Source of the DNA: CAVTWH01 sp963794685
GTDB taxonomy: Bacteria > Actinomycetota > Actinomycetes > Mycobacteriales > Micromonosporaceae
DNA: 64,000 nt
Assembly (NCBI GenBank): GCA_963794685.1
Contig: CAWCFK010000018.1
Coordinates: 372,001-436,000 of the forward strand
Reading direction: 5' to 3'
The notes under the pieces were generated by a model, which was given only the letters and a program-made list of their open reading frames with translations, was not told the DNA's origin and ran no database searches. A program made the translations under genes and the position numbers. This document shows positions 1 through 15,083 of the stretch, one piece after another; within the stretch, counting starts at the first letter, position 1, and the number at the start of each line of letters is the position of its first letter.

Positions 1-3000
1 CACCCGCTCTTCCAGGTGATGCTGACTCTGCAGAACACCGGCCGCGCCGCTCTGGAACTGCCCGGGATGCGGGCCGGCGCGCCGGCCGGTCTGGACTCCG
101 GTGCGATGACGGCGGTGAAGACGGATCTGGACGTGATGCTCGGCGAGGTCTTCGACGAGCACGGCCAGCCGGCCGGACTGCGCGGCGCGGTGACAGTGGC
201 CGCCGACCTGTTCGACCCAGCGACAGCGGAGCGGATCGCCGGCTGGTTCGGCCGGGTGCTGGACGTGTTGACCGAACACCCGCAGTCGCCGCTGAACTCG
301 GTGGACCTGCTCGACGCCGACGAGCGCGAGTTGGTGCTCGCCGGCTGGAACGCCACGACCGTCGAGGTCGCCGCCGGCACGGTGCTCGGCCGGATTGCCG
401 CGCAGGTGGCAGCCACCCCGGACGCCCCCGCGGTGGTCGGGGACGAGGTCGAGATCTCCTACCGCGAGCTGGACGCGCGCTCGAACCGGCTCGCCTGGCA
501 GCTTCGCGCTCTCGGTATCGGGCCGGAGTCGGTGGTCGCCGTGCTGCTGGACCGCGGCGTGGAGCTGGTGGTGGCGTTGCTGGCGGTGTGGAAGGCGGGC
601 GCGGCGTACCTGCCGGTGGATGCCCGCTACCCCGCCGATCGGATCGACTTCATGCTCGCCGACAGCGGCGCCGGCGTGGTGCTGTGCACCGGTGCCATGG
701 TGGCCGATCTCCCGGCGCTGACCGTGCTGGCCCTGGACGACCAGCGGGTACGCACCCAACTCGCGGCCTACCCCGACACCCCGCCGCCGGTCCGGTCGGA
801 TCCAGCCGGCCTGGCCTACGTGATCTACACCTCCGGCTCCACCGGTACCCCCAAGGGGGTCGCGGTCAGCCACCTGGGCGTGCTGAACCTGGCGCTCGCA
901 CAGATCGACAGGTTCGCTGTGCAGGCGGACTGCCGGGTCCTGCAGTTCGCCTCGGTCGGCTTCGACGCGGCAACCTCGGAACTGTTGATGGCGCTGTGTT
1001 CCGGCGCGGCACTCGTGGTCGCACCGGCCGACGTGCTGGTGCCGGGAGCAGGACTCGCGGAGCTGGTGGCCCGGCACGGGGTGACCCACGCGACCCTGCC
1101 GCCCGTGGTGCTCGGCGCGCTGGACTCCGGTGACCTGCCGTCGATCCGCACCCTGGTCTCGGCCGGTGAGGCGCTGGACGCGGGCCTGGTCGCCCGGTGG
1201 GCGGCGGATCGCCGTTTCGTCAACGCGTACGGCCCCACCGAGATGACGGTGTGCGTGTCGATGTCGACGCCACTGGCGGCCGGGGACGCGCCGACCATCG
1301 GCGCGCCGATGGCCAACACCCGGCTGTACCTGCTGGACGACGCGCTGAACCCGGCCCCGGTCGGCGTGCCGGGGGAGCTGTACGCGACCGGCGTCGGGGT
1401 GGCCCGTGGCTACCTGGGCCGGCCCGCCCTGACCGGCGAGCGCTTCGTGGCCAACCCCTTCGCGAGCGGCGAACGGCTGTACCGCACCGGCGACCTGGCC
1501 CGCTGGACCCCGGACGGCGCGCTGACGTTCCTCGGCCGGACCGACGAACAGGTGAAGGTACGCGGGTTCCGGGTCGAGCCCGGCGAGATCGAAGCCGTGC
1601 TGCACAGCCACCCCGAGGTGGCCCAGGCAGCCGTGGTCGTCCGCGAGGACACCCCCGGCGACCGCCGCCTGGTCGCCTACGTGGTCCCAGCCAACGCCGA
1701 AACCGCCGACACCGTAACCTCCGAACCCGAAACCCCCGACACCGTAACCTCTGAGCTCGCAACCCCCGAGCCCGCAACCCCCGAGCCCGTTGCCGGGATT
1801 CGGGAGTTCCTGGCCGGGCGGCTGCCTGATCATCTGGTACCGGCGGCCGTGGTCACCCTGGCCGCGCTGCCGCTGACCCCCAACGGCAAGCTGGACCGCC
1901 GTGCCCTGCCTGCCCCGGAGTACGTCACCGGGGCCGGCCGGGGTCCGGTCGGCGTCCAGGAGGAGTTGCTGTGCGCGGCCTTCGCCGAGGTGCTCGCGCT
2001 GGAGTCGGTCGGCGTGGACGACAACTTCTTCGACCTCGGTGGGCACTCGCTGTTGGCTGCCCGGCTGGTGTCCCGGATCCGGGCGCTGCTCGGGGTGGAG
2101 GTCGAGCTGCGGACGGTGTTCGAAGCGCCGACGGTGGCCGGGTTGGCGGCCCGGTTGGCCGGCGCCGGTGCCGGCCGTCCCCGCCCGGTCCTGCGGGCCG
2201 GCGAGCGCCCTGAGCGGGTCGGGCTGTCCTTCGCGCAGCGGAGGCTGTGGTTCCTCAGCCAGCTCGAAGGACCGAGCCCGACCTACAACATCCCGCTGCC
2301 GGTGCGGCTCTCCGGTGACCTGAACGTCGCCGCCCTGAACGCGGCGCTGCGTGACGTGATCACCCGGCACGAGTCGCTGCGGACCATCTTCCCGGCCACC
2401 AACGGCGAGCCGTACCAGCACATCCTCGACCCGCAGGAGCTGGACTGGGAGCTGGCGGTGTCCCGGGTGCCGGCTGCGGCGATGAAGGACGCCGTGGCGC
2501 AGGCGGCCCGGTACGCCTTCGACCTGTCCACCGAGGTACCCATCCGGGCGTGGCTCTTCCAGGCCGACCCCGCTCCGGCCCCGGCTGGACAATCCGACGC
2601 CGAGCCGGCCCCGGGAGGGCAGCCTGACGACAACAGGCACGTGCTGATGGTGGTGGTGCACCACATCGCGGGCGATGGCCTGTCGATGGGGCCGCTCGGC
2701 CGGGACGTGTCGGCCGCCTACACGGCGCGGGTACGCGGAGAAGCGCCGCAGTGGCAGCCGTTGCCGGTGCAGTACGCGGACTACACCCTGTGGCAGCGCG
2801 AGCTGCTGGGCGAGGAGTCCGACCCGGACAGCCTGCTCGCCACTCAGTTGGCGTACTGGCGGCAGACGCTGGTCGGCTCGCCCGAGGAGTTGGCGCTGCC
2901 CATCGACCGGCCGCGCCCCGCCCGCGCCAGCCACCTCGGCCACCGGGTACCGCTGCGGGTGCCCGCCGAGGTACACCAACGGCTGAAGGTGTTGTCCCGG

Positions 3001-6000
3001 GCCGAGGGCGTCACGGTGTTCATGGCGTTGCAGGCCGCGCTCGCGGTCACCCTGTCCCGGCTCGGTGCGGGTACCGATATTCCGATCGGTTCGCCGATCG
3101 CCGGCCGTACCGACGAAGCGCTGGACAACCTGGTCGGCTTCTTCCTGAACACGCTGGTGATCCGGACAGACCTGTCCGGTGATCCGCAGTTCCGGCAGGT
3201 GCTGGCCCGGGTCCGGGAGGCCGGCCTGGGTGCGTTGGCGCACCAGGATGTGCCGTTCGAGCGGCTGGTGGAGGAGCTGGCGCCGGCCCGGTCGCTGGCC
3301 CGGCATCCGTTGGTGCAGACCGTGCTCACCATGCAGAACACCGAGAGCGCGAGCCTGGCGTTGCCGGGCGTGCGGGCCGGCGGCGAATCGGGTGACGCCA
3401 GCGGTTCCGCGCTGGCCCCGGCGAAGTTCGACCTCTACGTGGCGGTCTCCGAGATGATCGACGCCGAAGGTCGGCCGGCCGGGCTGCGCGGCTCGGTGAC
3501 GGTGACCGCGGACCTGTTCGACGCGCCGGCCGCGACCCGGATCGCCGACTGGTTCACCCGGGTGCTGGACGCCGTGACGGCCAGCCCCGAACTGCCGCTG
3601 CACGCGGTCCAGCTCCTCGACCCCGACGAGCGGGTACGGGTGCTGGAGAGCTGGAACGACACCACCGCGCCGATTCCCGACCTGTCAGTGGCCGGCCTCT
3701 TCGAGCGTCAGGTGACGCTTACCCCCGCGGCAACCGCGATGGTGGCCGGGGACAGAGCGCTGACCTACGCCGACCTGGACGCAGCCGCGAACCGGCTGGC
3801 CCGGTACCTGCGGGCACAGGGCGTCGGTGCCGAGTCGGTGGTGGCGCTGTGCCTGCCGGACGGGGTACAGATGATCACCGCGATGCTGGCGGTGTGGAAG
3901 GCCGGGGGCGCGTACCTTCCGGTGGACGGCAAGCTGCCGACCGAGCGGATCGCCTTCATGCTGGCGGACAGCCGCGCCCGCCTGGTGGTGGGCACCGAGC
4001 AGGTGCTCGACGACCTGCCGGCCGGCCGCCTCCCGCTGATCGCCCTGGACGACCCGATGACGGTGGCGCTGCTGGCCGCCCAACCCGACTCCATTGTGGA
4101 TACCACCGTCGACCCGCAGAACCTGGCCTATGTCATCTACACTTCCGGTTCGACCGGCGCGCCCAAGGGTGTCGCGGTCACCCACGGCTCCCTCGCCAAC
4201 TATGTCGCCTCGGTGGCCGAGCGGTTGCGCTGGAACCGACCGGGAGCGCGGTACGCCCTGTTGCAGCCGCAGGTGACCGACCTAGGCAACACCGTGGTCT
4301 TCGCCAGCCTGGCCACCGGCGGTCAACTGCACGTCCTCGACCCGGCACTGGTCACCGACGCCGAGGCGGTCGCCGGCTACCTGACCGGGCACCGGATCGA
4401 CGCGTTGAAGGTCGTCCCGTCGCACCTGGCCGCACTGGCCGGGGCGGTCGGCCCGGAGCGGGTCCTGCCGGCCCGGTCAGTGGTCCTCGGCGGCGAGGCG
4501 GCCCCACCCGCGTGGGTACGGGAACTGGTGGTCGCGGCAGGCGACCGGCAGGTGTTCAACCACTACGGCCCGACCGAGACCACCATCGGCGTGGCCACCA
4601 CCGAACTGACCGCACAGTCAGTCGCCGCGGGAGTGGTGCCGATCGGCGCCCCGATCGCCAACACCCGGCTGTTCGTCCTGGACGACGCGCTGGCCCCGGT
4701 CCCGGTCGGGGTGGTCGGCGAGCTCTACGTCGCCGGCGCCGGGGTGGCCCGCGGCTATGTCGGCCGACCGGGACTGACCGGGGAGCGTTTCGTGGCCTGC
4801 CCCTACAGCTTCGGCGAGCGGATGTACCGCACCGGCGACCTGGCCCGGTGGACCCCCGACGGGCAGGTAGTCTTCCTCGGCCGCGCTGACCAGCAGGTCA
4901 AGGTGCGCGGCTTCCGGATCGAACCCGGCGAGATCGAAACCGCGCTACGCAGCCACTCCGGCATCACCCAGGCCGCCGTGATCGCCCGCGAGGACAGCCC
5001 GGGGGACCGGCGCCTGGTCGCCTACGTGGTGCCCGCCGATGAGGACGCCACCCTCGACGTGACCGCCGTGCGGGACTTCGTCGGGCAGCGGCTGCCGGAG
5101 CACATGGTGCCGGCCACCGTCGTCAGCCTGGCCGAACTCCCACTCACGGCGGCCGGAAAGCTCGACCGCCGGGCGTTGCCCGCACCCGACTACGGCAGCG
5201 CGACGGCAGCCTGGGCGAACGTGCGGCGCAACTCGGCCACCGCGCTGGAACGACTGGTCTGCGAAGCGTTCGCCGAGGTGCTGGGCGTACCGGAGGTCCG
5301 CGTCGAGGACGACTTCTTCGCCCTCGGCGGGCACTCGCTGCTGGCCGTCACGCTGGTCACCCGGTTGCAGGAGAAGGGCGTCTCGGTCTCCGTTCGCAAC
5401 GTGTTCGCCGGGCCGACGCCGGCCGGGCTCATCGGCCAGTTGAGCCTGTCGTCGGTCAGCGACTCGTTGGAGAAGCTGCTGGCGATCCGCACCGGCGGCG
5501 GCCAGCCACCGTTCTTCTGCATCCACCCGGCCGGTGGCCTGAGTTGGTGTTACATGCCGCTGGCCCAGTTCGTCCCGACCGACATCCCGCTGTACGGGCT
5601 GCAGGCCACCGGATTGGACGGCAGCGCGGAGCTCGCCGGCTCGATCGGGGAGATGGCCGCCGACTACGTGCGTGAGATCCGGGCGGTGCAGCCCGCGGGT
5701 CCGTACCATCTGCTCGGCTTCTCCTTCGGCGGGATGCCGGTGCACGAGATCGCCGTGCAGTTGCAGGCGGCCGGTGAGACCGTCGCCGCCGTGGTCATCA
5801 TGGACACCTACCCGTCCCGTAGCGGGGACGACCGGCCGATCGAGGAGATCGAAGGCGGCCCGACCGGGGCCGCCCTCACCCCCGGCGCCGTCATCCTCGC
5901 CCCGGCCGGCGCTCCCACCGACCCCGCCGGGCGACCGACGCCGCCGAGCGAGGCGGGCACACCGGTGGTGTTCGCGGAACTCGACCCGCAGGCCGGCCGG

Positions 6001-6330
6001 GAGCGGATTGCCGCGAAGATCCGGGAAGAGCTGGGCGAGGTGCTCGGCGGCATCTCCGACGACGAACTCCTGGTGCTCGCCAAGGTGCACCACAACAACA
6101 CCTCGATCAGGAAGCAGTTCACGCCGGGCGTCCTCGACGGCGACGTGTTGTTGTTCGTCGCCGGAATTGCCGGCGAGGCCGGCGCCGCGCAACCGCAGCG
6201 TTGGGCGCCCTATGTGCGCGGCGAGATCTGCACGGTCACCCTGCCCTGTCGGCACACCGATATGATGCTGCCCGACATGTTGCGGCAGGCCTGGGCAGCC
6301 ATTGCGGAATGGCTGGAAGCCCGGAACTGA
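1..6330 (+). CDS. Terminal NRPS, 5'-partial: (C)-A-T-C-A-T-TE
   Basis: Open from base 1, so the true start lies left of the window. Domains by base: end of a C domain (1-330); A (about 390-1900) with intact A3 near 823, A5 NAYGPTE and A10 NGKLDRR near 1882; T with LGGHSLL (2035); an LCL-like C with HHIAGDG (2659); A (about 3690-5190); T (5326); and a type I thioesterase (5490-6330) with GFSFGG. My reading of the binding-pocket residues gives DASTVAAVC(K) for the first A domain, which resembles Phe/Tyr-type codes. The second gives DLTKVGHIG(K), an Asp-type code. There is no epimerase domain here. The TE shows that this protein ends the assembly line, so the peptide probably ends aromatic-Asp. 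Pocket extraction by eye is less certain than the domain calls. Confidence 0.95.
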   Translation, partial: HPLFQVMLTLQNTGRAALELPGMRAGAPAGLDSGAMTAVKTDLDVMLGEVFDEHGQPAGLRGAVTVAADLFDPATAERIAGWFGRVLDVLTEHPQSPLNSVDLLDADERELVLAGWNATTVEVAAGTVLGRIAAQVAATPDAPAVVGDEVEISYRELDARSNRLAWQLRALGIGPESVVAVLLDRGVELVVALLAVWKAGAAYLPVDARYPADRIDFMLADSGAGVVLCTGAMVADLPALTVLALDDQRVRTQLAAYPDTPPPVRSDPAGLAYVIYTSGSTGTPKGVAVSHLGVLNLALAQIDRFAVQADCRVLQFASVGFDAATSELLMALCSGAALVVAPADVLVPGAGLAELVARHGVTHATLPPVVLGALDSGDLPSIRTLVSAGEALDAGLVARWAADRRFVNAYGPTEMTVCVSMSTPLAAGDAPTIGAPMANTRLYLLDDALNPAPVGVPGELYATGVGVARGYLGRPALTGERFVANPFASGERLYRTGDLARWTPDGALTFLGRTDEQVKVRGFRVEPGEIEAVLHSHPEVAQAAVVVREDTPGDRRLVAYVVPANAETADTVTSEPETPDTVTSELATPEPATPEPVAGIREFLAGRLPDHLVPAAVVTLAALPLTPNGKLDRRALPAPEYVTGAGRGPVGVQEELLCAAFAEVLALESVGVDDNFFDLGGHSLLAARLVSRIRALLGVEVELRTVFEAPTVAGLAARLAGAGAGRPRPVLRAGERPERVGLSFAQRRLWFLSQLEGPSPTYNIPLPVRLSGDLNVAALNAALRDVITRHESLRTIFPATNGEPYQHILDPQELDWELAVSRVPAAAMKDAVAQAARYAFDLSTEVPIRAWLFQADPAPAPAGQSDAEPAPGGQPDDNRHVLMVVVHHIAGDGLSMGPLGRDVSAAYTARVRGEAPQWQPLPVQYADYTLWQRELLGEESDPDSLLATQLAYWRQTLVGSPEELALPIDRPRPARASHLGHRVPLRVPAEVHQRLKVLSRAEGVTVFMALQAALAVTLSRLGAGTDIPIGSPIAGRTDEALDNLVGFFLNTLVIRTDLSGDPQFRQVLARVREAGLGALAHQDVPFERLVEELAPARSLARHPLVQTVLTMQNTESASLALPGVRAGGESGDASGSALAPAKFDLYVAVSEMIDAEGRPAGLRGSVTVTADLFDAPAATRIADWFTRVLDAVTASPELPLHAVQLLDPDERVRVLESWNDTTAPIPDLSVAGLFERQVTLTPAATAMVAGDRALTYADLDAAANRLARYLRAQGVGAESVVALCLPDGVQMITAMLAVWKAGGAYLPVDGKLPTERIAFMLADSRARLVVGTEQVLDDLPAGRLPLIALDDPMTVALLAAQPDSIVDTTVDPQNLAYVIYTSGSTGAPKGVAVTHGSLANYVASVAERLRWNRPGARYALLQPQVTDLGNTVVFASLATGGQLHVLDPALVTDAEAVAGYLTGHRIDALKVVPSHLAALAGAVGPERVLPARSVVLGGEAAPPAWVRELVVAAGDRQVFNHYGPTETTIGVATTELTAQSVAAGVVPIGAPIANTRLFVLDDALAPVPVGVVGELYVAGAGVARGYVGRPGLTGERFVACPYSFGERMYRTGDLARWTPDGQVVFLGRADQQVKVRGFRIEPGEIETALRSHSGITQAAVIAREDSPGDRRLVAYVVPADEDATLDVTAVRDFVGQRLPEHMVPATVVSLAELPLTAAGKLDRRALPAPDYGSATAAWANVRRNSATALERLVCEAFAEVLGVPEVRVEDDFFALGGHSLLAVTLVTRLQEKGVSVSVRNVFAGPTPAGLIGQLSLSSVSDSLEKLLAIRTGGGQPPFFCIHPAGGLSWCYMPLAQFVPTDIPLYGLQATGLDGSAELAGSIGEMAADYVREIRAVQPAGPYHLLGFSFGGMPVHEIAVQLQAAGETVAAVVIMDTYPSRSGDDRPIEEIEGGPTGAALTPGAVILAPAGAPTDPAGRPTPPSEAGTPVVFAELDPQAGRERIAAKIREELGEVLGGISDDELLVLAKVHHNNTSIRKQFTPGVLDGDVLLFVAGIAGEAGAAQPQRWAPYVRGEICTVTLPCRHTDMMLPDMLRQAWAAIAEWLEARN

Positions 6331-6656
6331 CCGGGATCCGACGATGCGGACGCACTGCGGTCAACGCCGCCCGGGGGTGACCTGCTTCCCGGGCGGCCCG
6401 CCCTACCAGCACGCACAGCGACTGTCGAGGCTGTCCAACTGCGCCGCCGCGTCGGTTGTACGTCACGCGCCACCGGGGCCGGTGACGGCTCTTTTCAATT
6501 GGCCGACGATGCGTTGGAATTCCCCCGAACCGTGTCCGCGGGCAACAGCGCGGGCGGTTGGTACGGAATGCAATGGGGCGTTGTGGCCCGTCCGGGCGGC
6601 GAATGGTCGCTGCCGAATCGCAAGCGATGAGCGCAACGACTGGGGAAGGTGCGATC
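6331..6656. other. Gap between the two NRPS genes
   Basis: These 326 bases hold no convincing gene. The only notable site is the ribosome binding sequence GGGGAAGG just before the GTG chosen for the next NRPS. I saw no clear terminator hairpin or promoter, so the two NRPS genes could be co-transcribed. Confidence 0.4.
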
Positions 6657-13143
<6,487 letters not shown>

Positions 13144-13723
13144 CACGTTGAATGGTCCACAGGGTTACCGACCAAGAGCATATTGCGTCGACAATTACCA
13201 GTTCATCGATATCGTCTCAGATGATGGCCGTGAAAATTCGGACAATCGGTATCGGCATAACGCCCGGGAGAGGTCAAGCGCCCGCAAATCGTCATACCGT
13301 ACAAATCGGTCTGCCGTAGCCCCGTGCGCGCAATCTGCCAGGCTAAACACCCCGCTGCGGACATCGCGAATAGCGCTCATGTCAATTGATTCACGGGCAT
13401 GATGACAAACTGTCGACTGATCGCGTGCCAAACCGTGGGCTACGATGGACAGACGCCGATAGAGTCAAATGGATAGTTGTTACCCGTCAGTTTTGGACAC
13501 GTAAACTTCAGCGCTCGCTGGGCGGGTGGGCGCAAGCAGCCGGCGTGTCCATCGTGGGCGCTGTCCAGGGTGAGAGGAGGACTTCGGGGAGCCTGGTCCT
13601 GGATTGTGTCCCGGTTTCTGTTTCATCTGCCACGCGGCCCGACAGGTGGGAGCGGTCGCGTGGTCAAAGCTGGGAAATTCCTGTGACCAAGGCGTACGAA
13701 TAGTTGATCTTCGGGGGAGGTCA
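13144..13723. promoter_or_regulatory. AT-richer upstream region of the pathway regulator
   Basis: About 580 bases with clearly lower GC than either neighbour. Short open frames on both strands resemble nothing I recognise and I left them out. The region probably carries the promoter of the StrR-like gene. It contains a perfect 8-bp inverted repeat, described separately, and ends in the strong ribosome binding site GGGGGAGG at 13712-13719. I could not assign -35/-10 boxes. Confidence 0.5.
13494..13551. repeat. Inverted repeat TGGACACG/CGTGTCCA, possible operator
   Basis: TGGACACG at 13494-13501 and its exact complement CGTGTCCA at 13544-13551 flank a 42-base spacer, about 170 bases upstream of the StrR-like start. 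Half sites like GTCCA/TGGAC occur in targets of StrR-type glycopeptide regulators such as Bbr. The orientation and spacing here differ from what I recall of that consensus, so the operator role is only a suggestion. Confidence 0.3.
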
Positions 13724-14803
13724 ATGTCTTCAGCCCCCGGTCGGCCCGGCCGATTGGCTGACCAGGGGTCAGATGCATGGCGGGGGTTAACTTTGGACCA
13801 GCGATATGCCTTCAGTCTACCGACCGAAAGCCTTTACGACCCGCACGTCGACGGCGAGTCAGAAGTGCGGCATCACCTGTTAGACGCAAGTTCGCCGCCT
13901 GAATTAGTTCTGGTCGCCCTGTTGTTACCTGCCGACTCGCCTCGGCAGAAGGGTGAGAATATCGAGCATACACGTATGTTGGCCAGTATGGAGGTGAAGC
14001 TTCCGCCGATCGTGGTTCATCGTTCAACAATGCGTGTCATCGACGGCATGCACAGGTTGGGCGCGGCACGAATGCGTGGCGACGAAAAGATCGAGGTGCG
14101 ATTTTTTGACGGCTCCGACCACGAGGCTTTTGTTCTCGCCGTCGAGCTGAACATCGCACACGGTCTGCCGCTGTCCCGCGGGGACCGGACGAGGGCCGCG
14201 GAACGGATCATCGCTTCGCACCCCACCTGGTCCGATCGGGCGGTGGCCGCAGCGGCCGGACTCGGCGCCCGGACGGTCGGCAACCTCCGTCAGCAGGTCC
14301 AGGCGGGCAGCGAGATCAAGGCCCGGATGGGGCGTGACGGTCGGGTCCGGCCGTTGGACCACACCGAGGGCCGGGTGCGGGCTTCCGAGATCATCAGAAG
14401 CCGGCCGGACGCTTCGCTACGCGAGATAGCCCGGGATGCCGGGGTGTCGCCCTCGACGGCCAGAGATGTCCGGCAACGTATTCAGCGCGGCGAGGATCCG
14501 GTGCAACAGGTACGCACCGTGGTCGGCTCGCCGGTGGAATCGGGGCTCGCCTCGATGCTGCGCGGACTGAAGCGGGATCCGGCGCTGCGGTTGACCGAAT
14601 CCGGTCGATCGGTACTGCGTTGGATCTTCTCCCGGGCCATCCGTATGGAGGAGTGGCGCGACGTGTCGGAAAACGTGCCACCGCACTGCACGTACATTCT
14701 GGCCGATGTGGCCAGGCAGTGCGCCGAGGAGTGGCTGCAGATCGCCAATGATCTGGAAACTCGATTGGACCGGCAGCCAGCGGGCAGTGTAGCCGCCCGG
14801 TAG
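13724..14803 (+). CDS. StrR-family pathway regulator (ParB-like + HTH)
   Basis: A 359-residue protein starting at ATG 13724, behind GGGGGAGG. Residues about 60-140 form a ParB/Srx-like domain with PPIVVHRSTMRVIDGMHRL. It is followed by helix-turn-helix-like segments (WSDRAVAAAAGLGARTVGNL and SLREIARDAGVSPSTARDV). Length and order match the StrR/NovG/Bbr activators that switch on antibiotic gene clusters, so it likely activates the neighbouring NRPS and dpg genes. Four Leu codons are the rare TTA (13787, 13880, 13904, 13925), all in the first third, implying dependence on the bldA tRNA. The N-terminal part is also lower in GC than the rest. A strong hairpin terminator follows, so it is probably transcribed alone. 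Confidence 0.9.
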   Translation: MSSAPGRPGRLADQGSDAWRGLTLDQRYAFSLPTESLYDPHVDGESEVRHHLLDASSPPELVLVALLLPADSPRQKGENIEHTRMLASMEVKLPPIVVHRSTMRVIDGMHRLGAARMRGDEKIEVRFFDGSDHEAFVLAVELNIAHGLPLSRGDRTRAAERIIASHPTWSDRAVAAAAGLGARTVGNLRQQVQAGSEIKARMGRDGRVRPLDHTEGRVRASEIIRSRPDASLREIARDAGVSPSTARDVRQRIQRGEDPVQQVRTVVGSPVESGLASMLRGLKRDPALRLTESGRSVLRWIFSRAIRMEEWRDVSENVPPHCTYILADVARQCAEEWLQIANDLETRLDRQPAGSVAAR

Positions 14804-14810
14804 TAGTGAA

Positions 14811-14866
14811 CAGAACCGCCCCTGTTCGACCGCGTACCCGACGCAGTTGAACAGGGGCGGTTTCTG
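14811..14866 (+). terminator. Rho-independent-type hairpin after the regulator
   Basis: The arm from 14811 (CAGAACCGCCCCTGTTC...) pairs almost perfectly with 14846-14866 (GTTGAACAGGGGCGGTTTCTG) around a loop of about 15 bases. It begins 8 bases after the regulator stop codon. A T-run is weak, as is usual in actinomycetes. Confidence 0.85.
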
Positions 14867-14987
14867 TCAATTACACGCCGCTGTGGGGCGCCGTGGCGAC
14901 CCTTGCCGGATGCGAATCGCTGTGTGACGCTGAGCCCCGAGTCAGCCGCCGAATCTGCGTGCGGTCTCATCGGGGAAAGGCTTCCAA

Positions 14988-15083
14988 ATGACTGCGCGGG
15001 GCATAGCGCTTTTTGAGTCGCACACAATTGTTGAAGGCGATCGCATTTACGTATTTCCGGTCGTCGGGGTGGCCGGCAGATGA
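14988..15083 (+). CDS. 31-residue leader ORF coupled to the aminotransferase
   Basis: ATG 14988 follows a good ribosome binding site (GGGGAAAGG). The frame runs 31 codons, starting MTARGIALFE and ending GVAGR. Its TGA overlaps the ATG of the aminotransferase (ATGA at 15080-15083), the classic arrangement for translational coupling. I recognise no domain. It may be a small product, or a leader that only loads ribosomes onto the next gene. Without it, the aminotransferase start has only a poor ribosome binding site. Confidence 0.45.
   Translation: MTARGIALFESHTIVEGDRIYVFPVVGVAGR

Noticed and set aside
13195..13703. Short frames on both strands between the NRPS and the regulator
   Set aside because: No ribosome binding site, domain or codon bias. 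The region is AT-richer and more likely regulatory.
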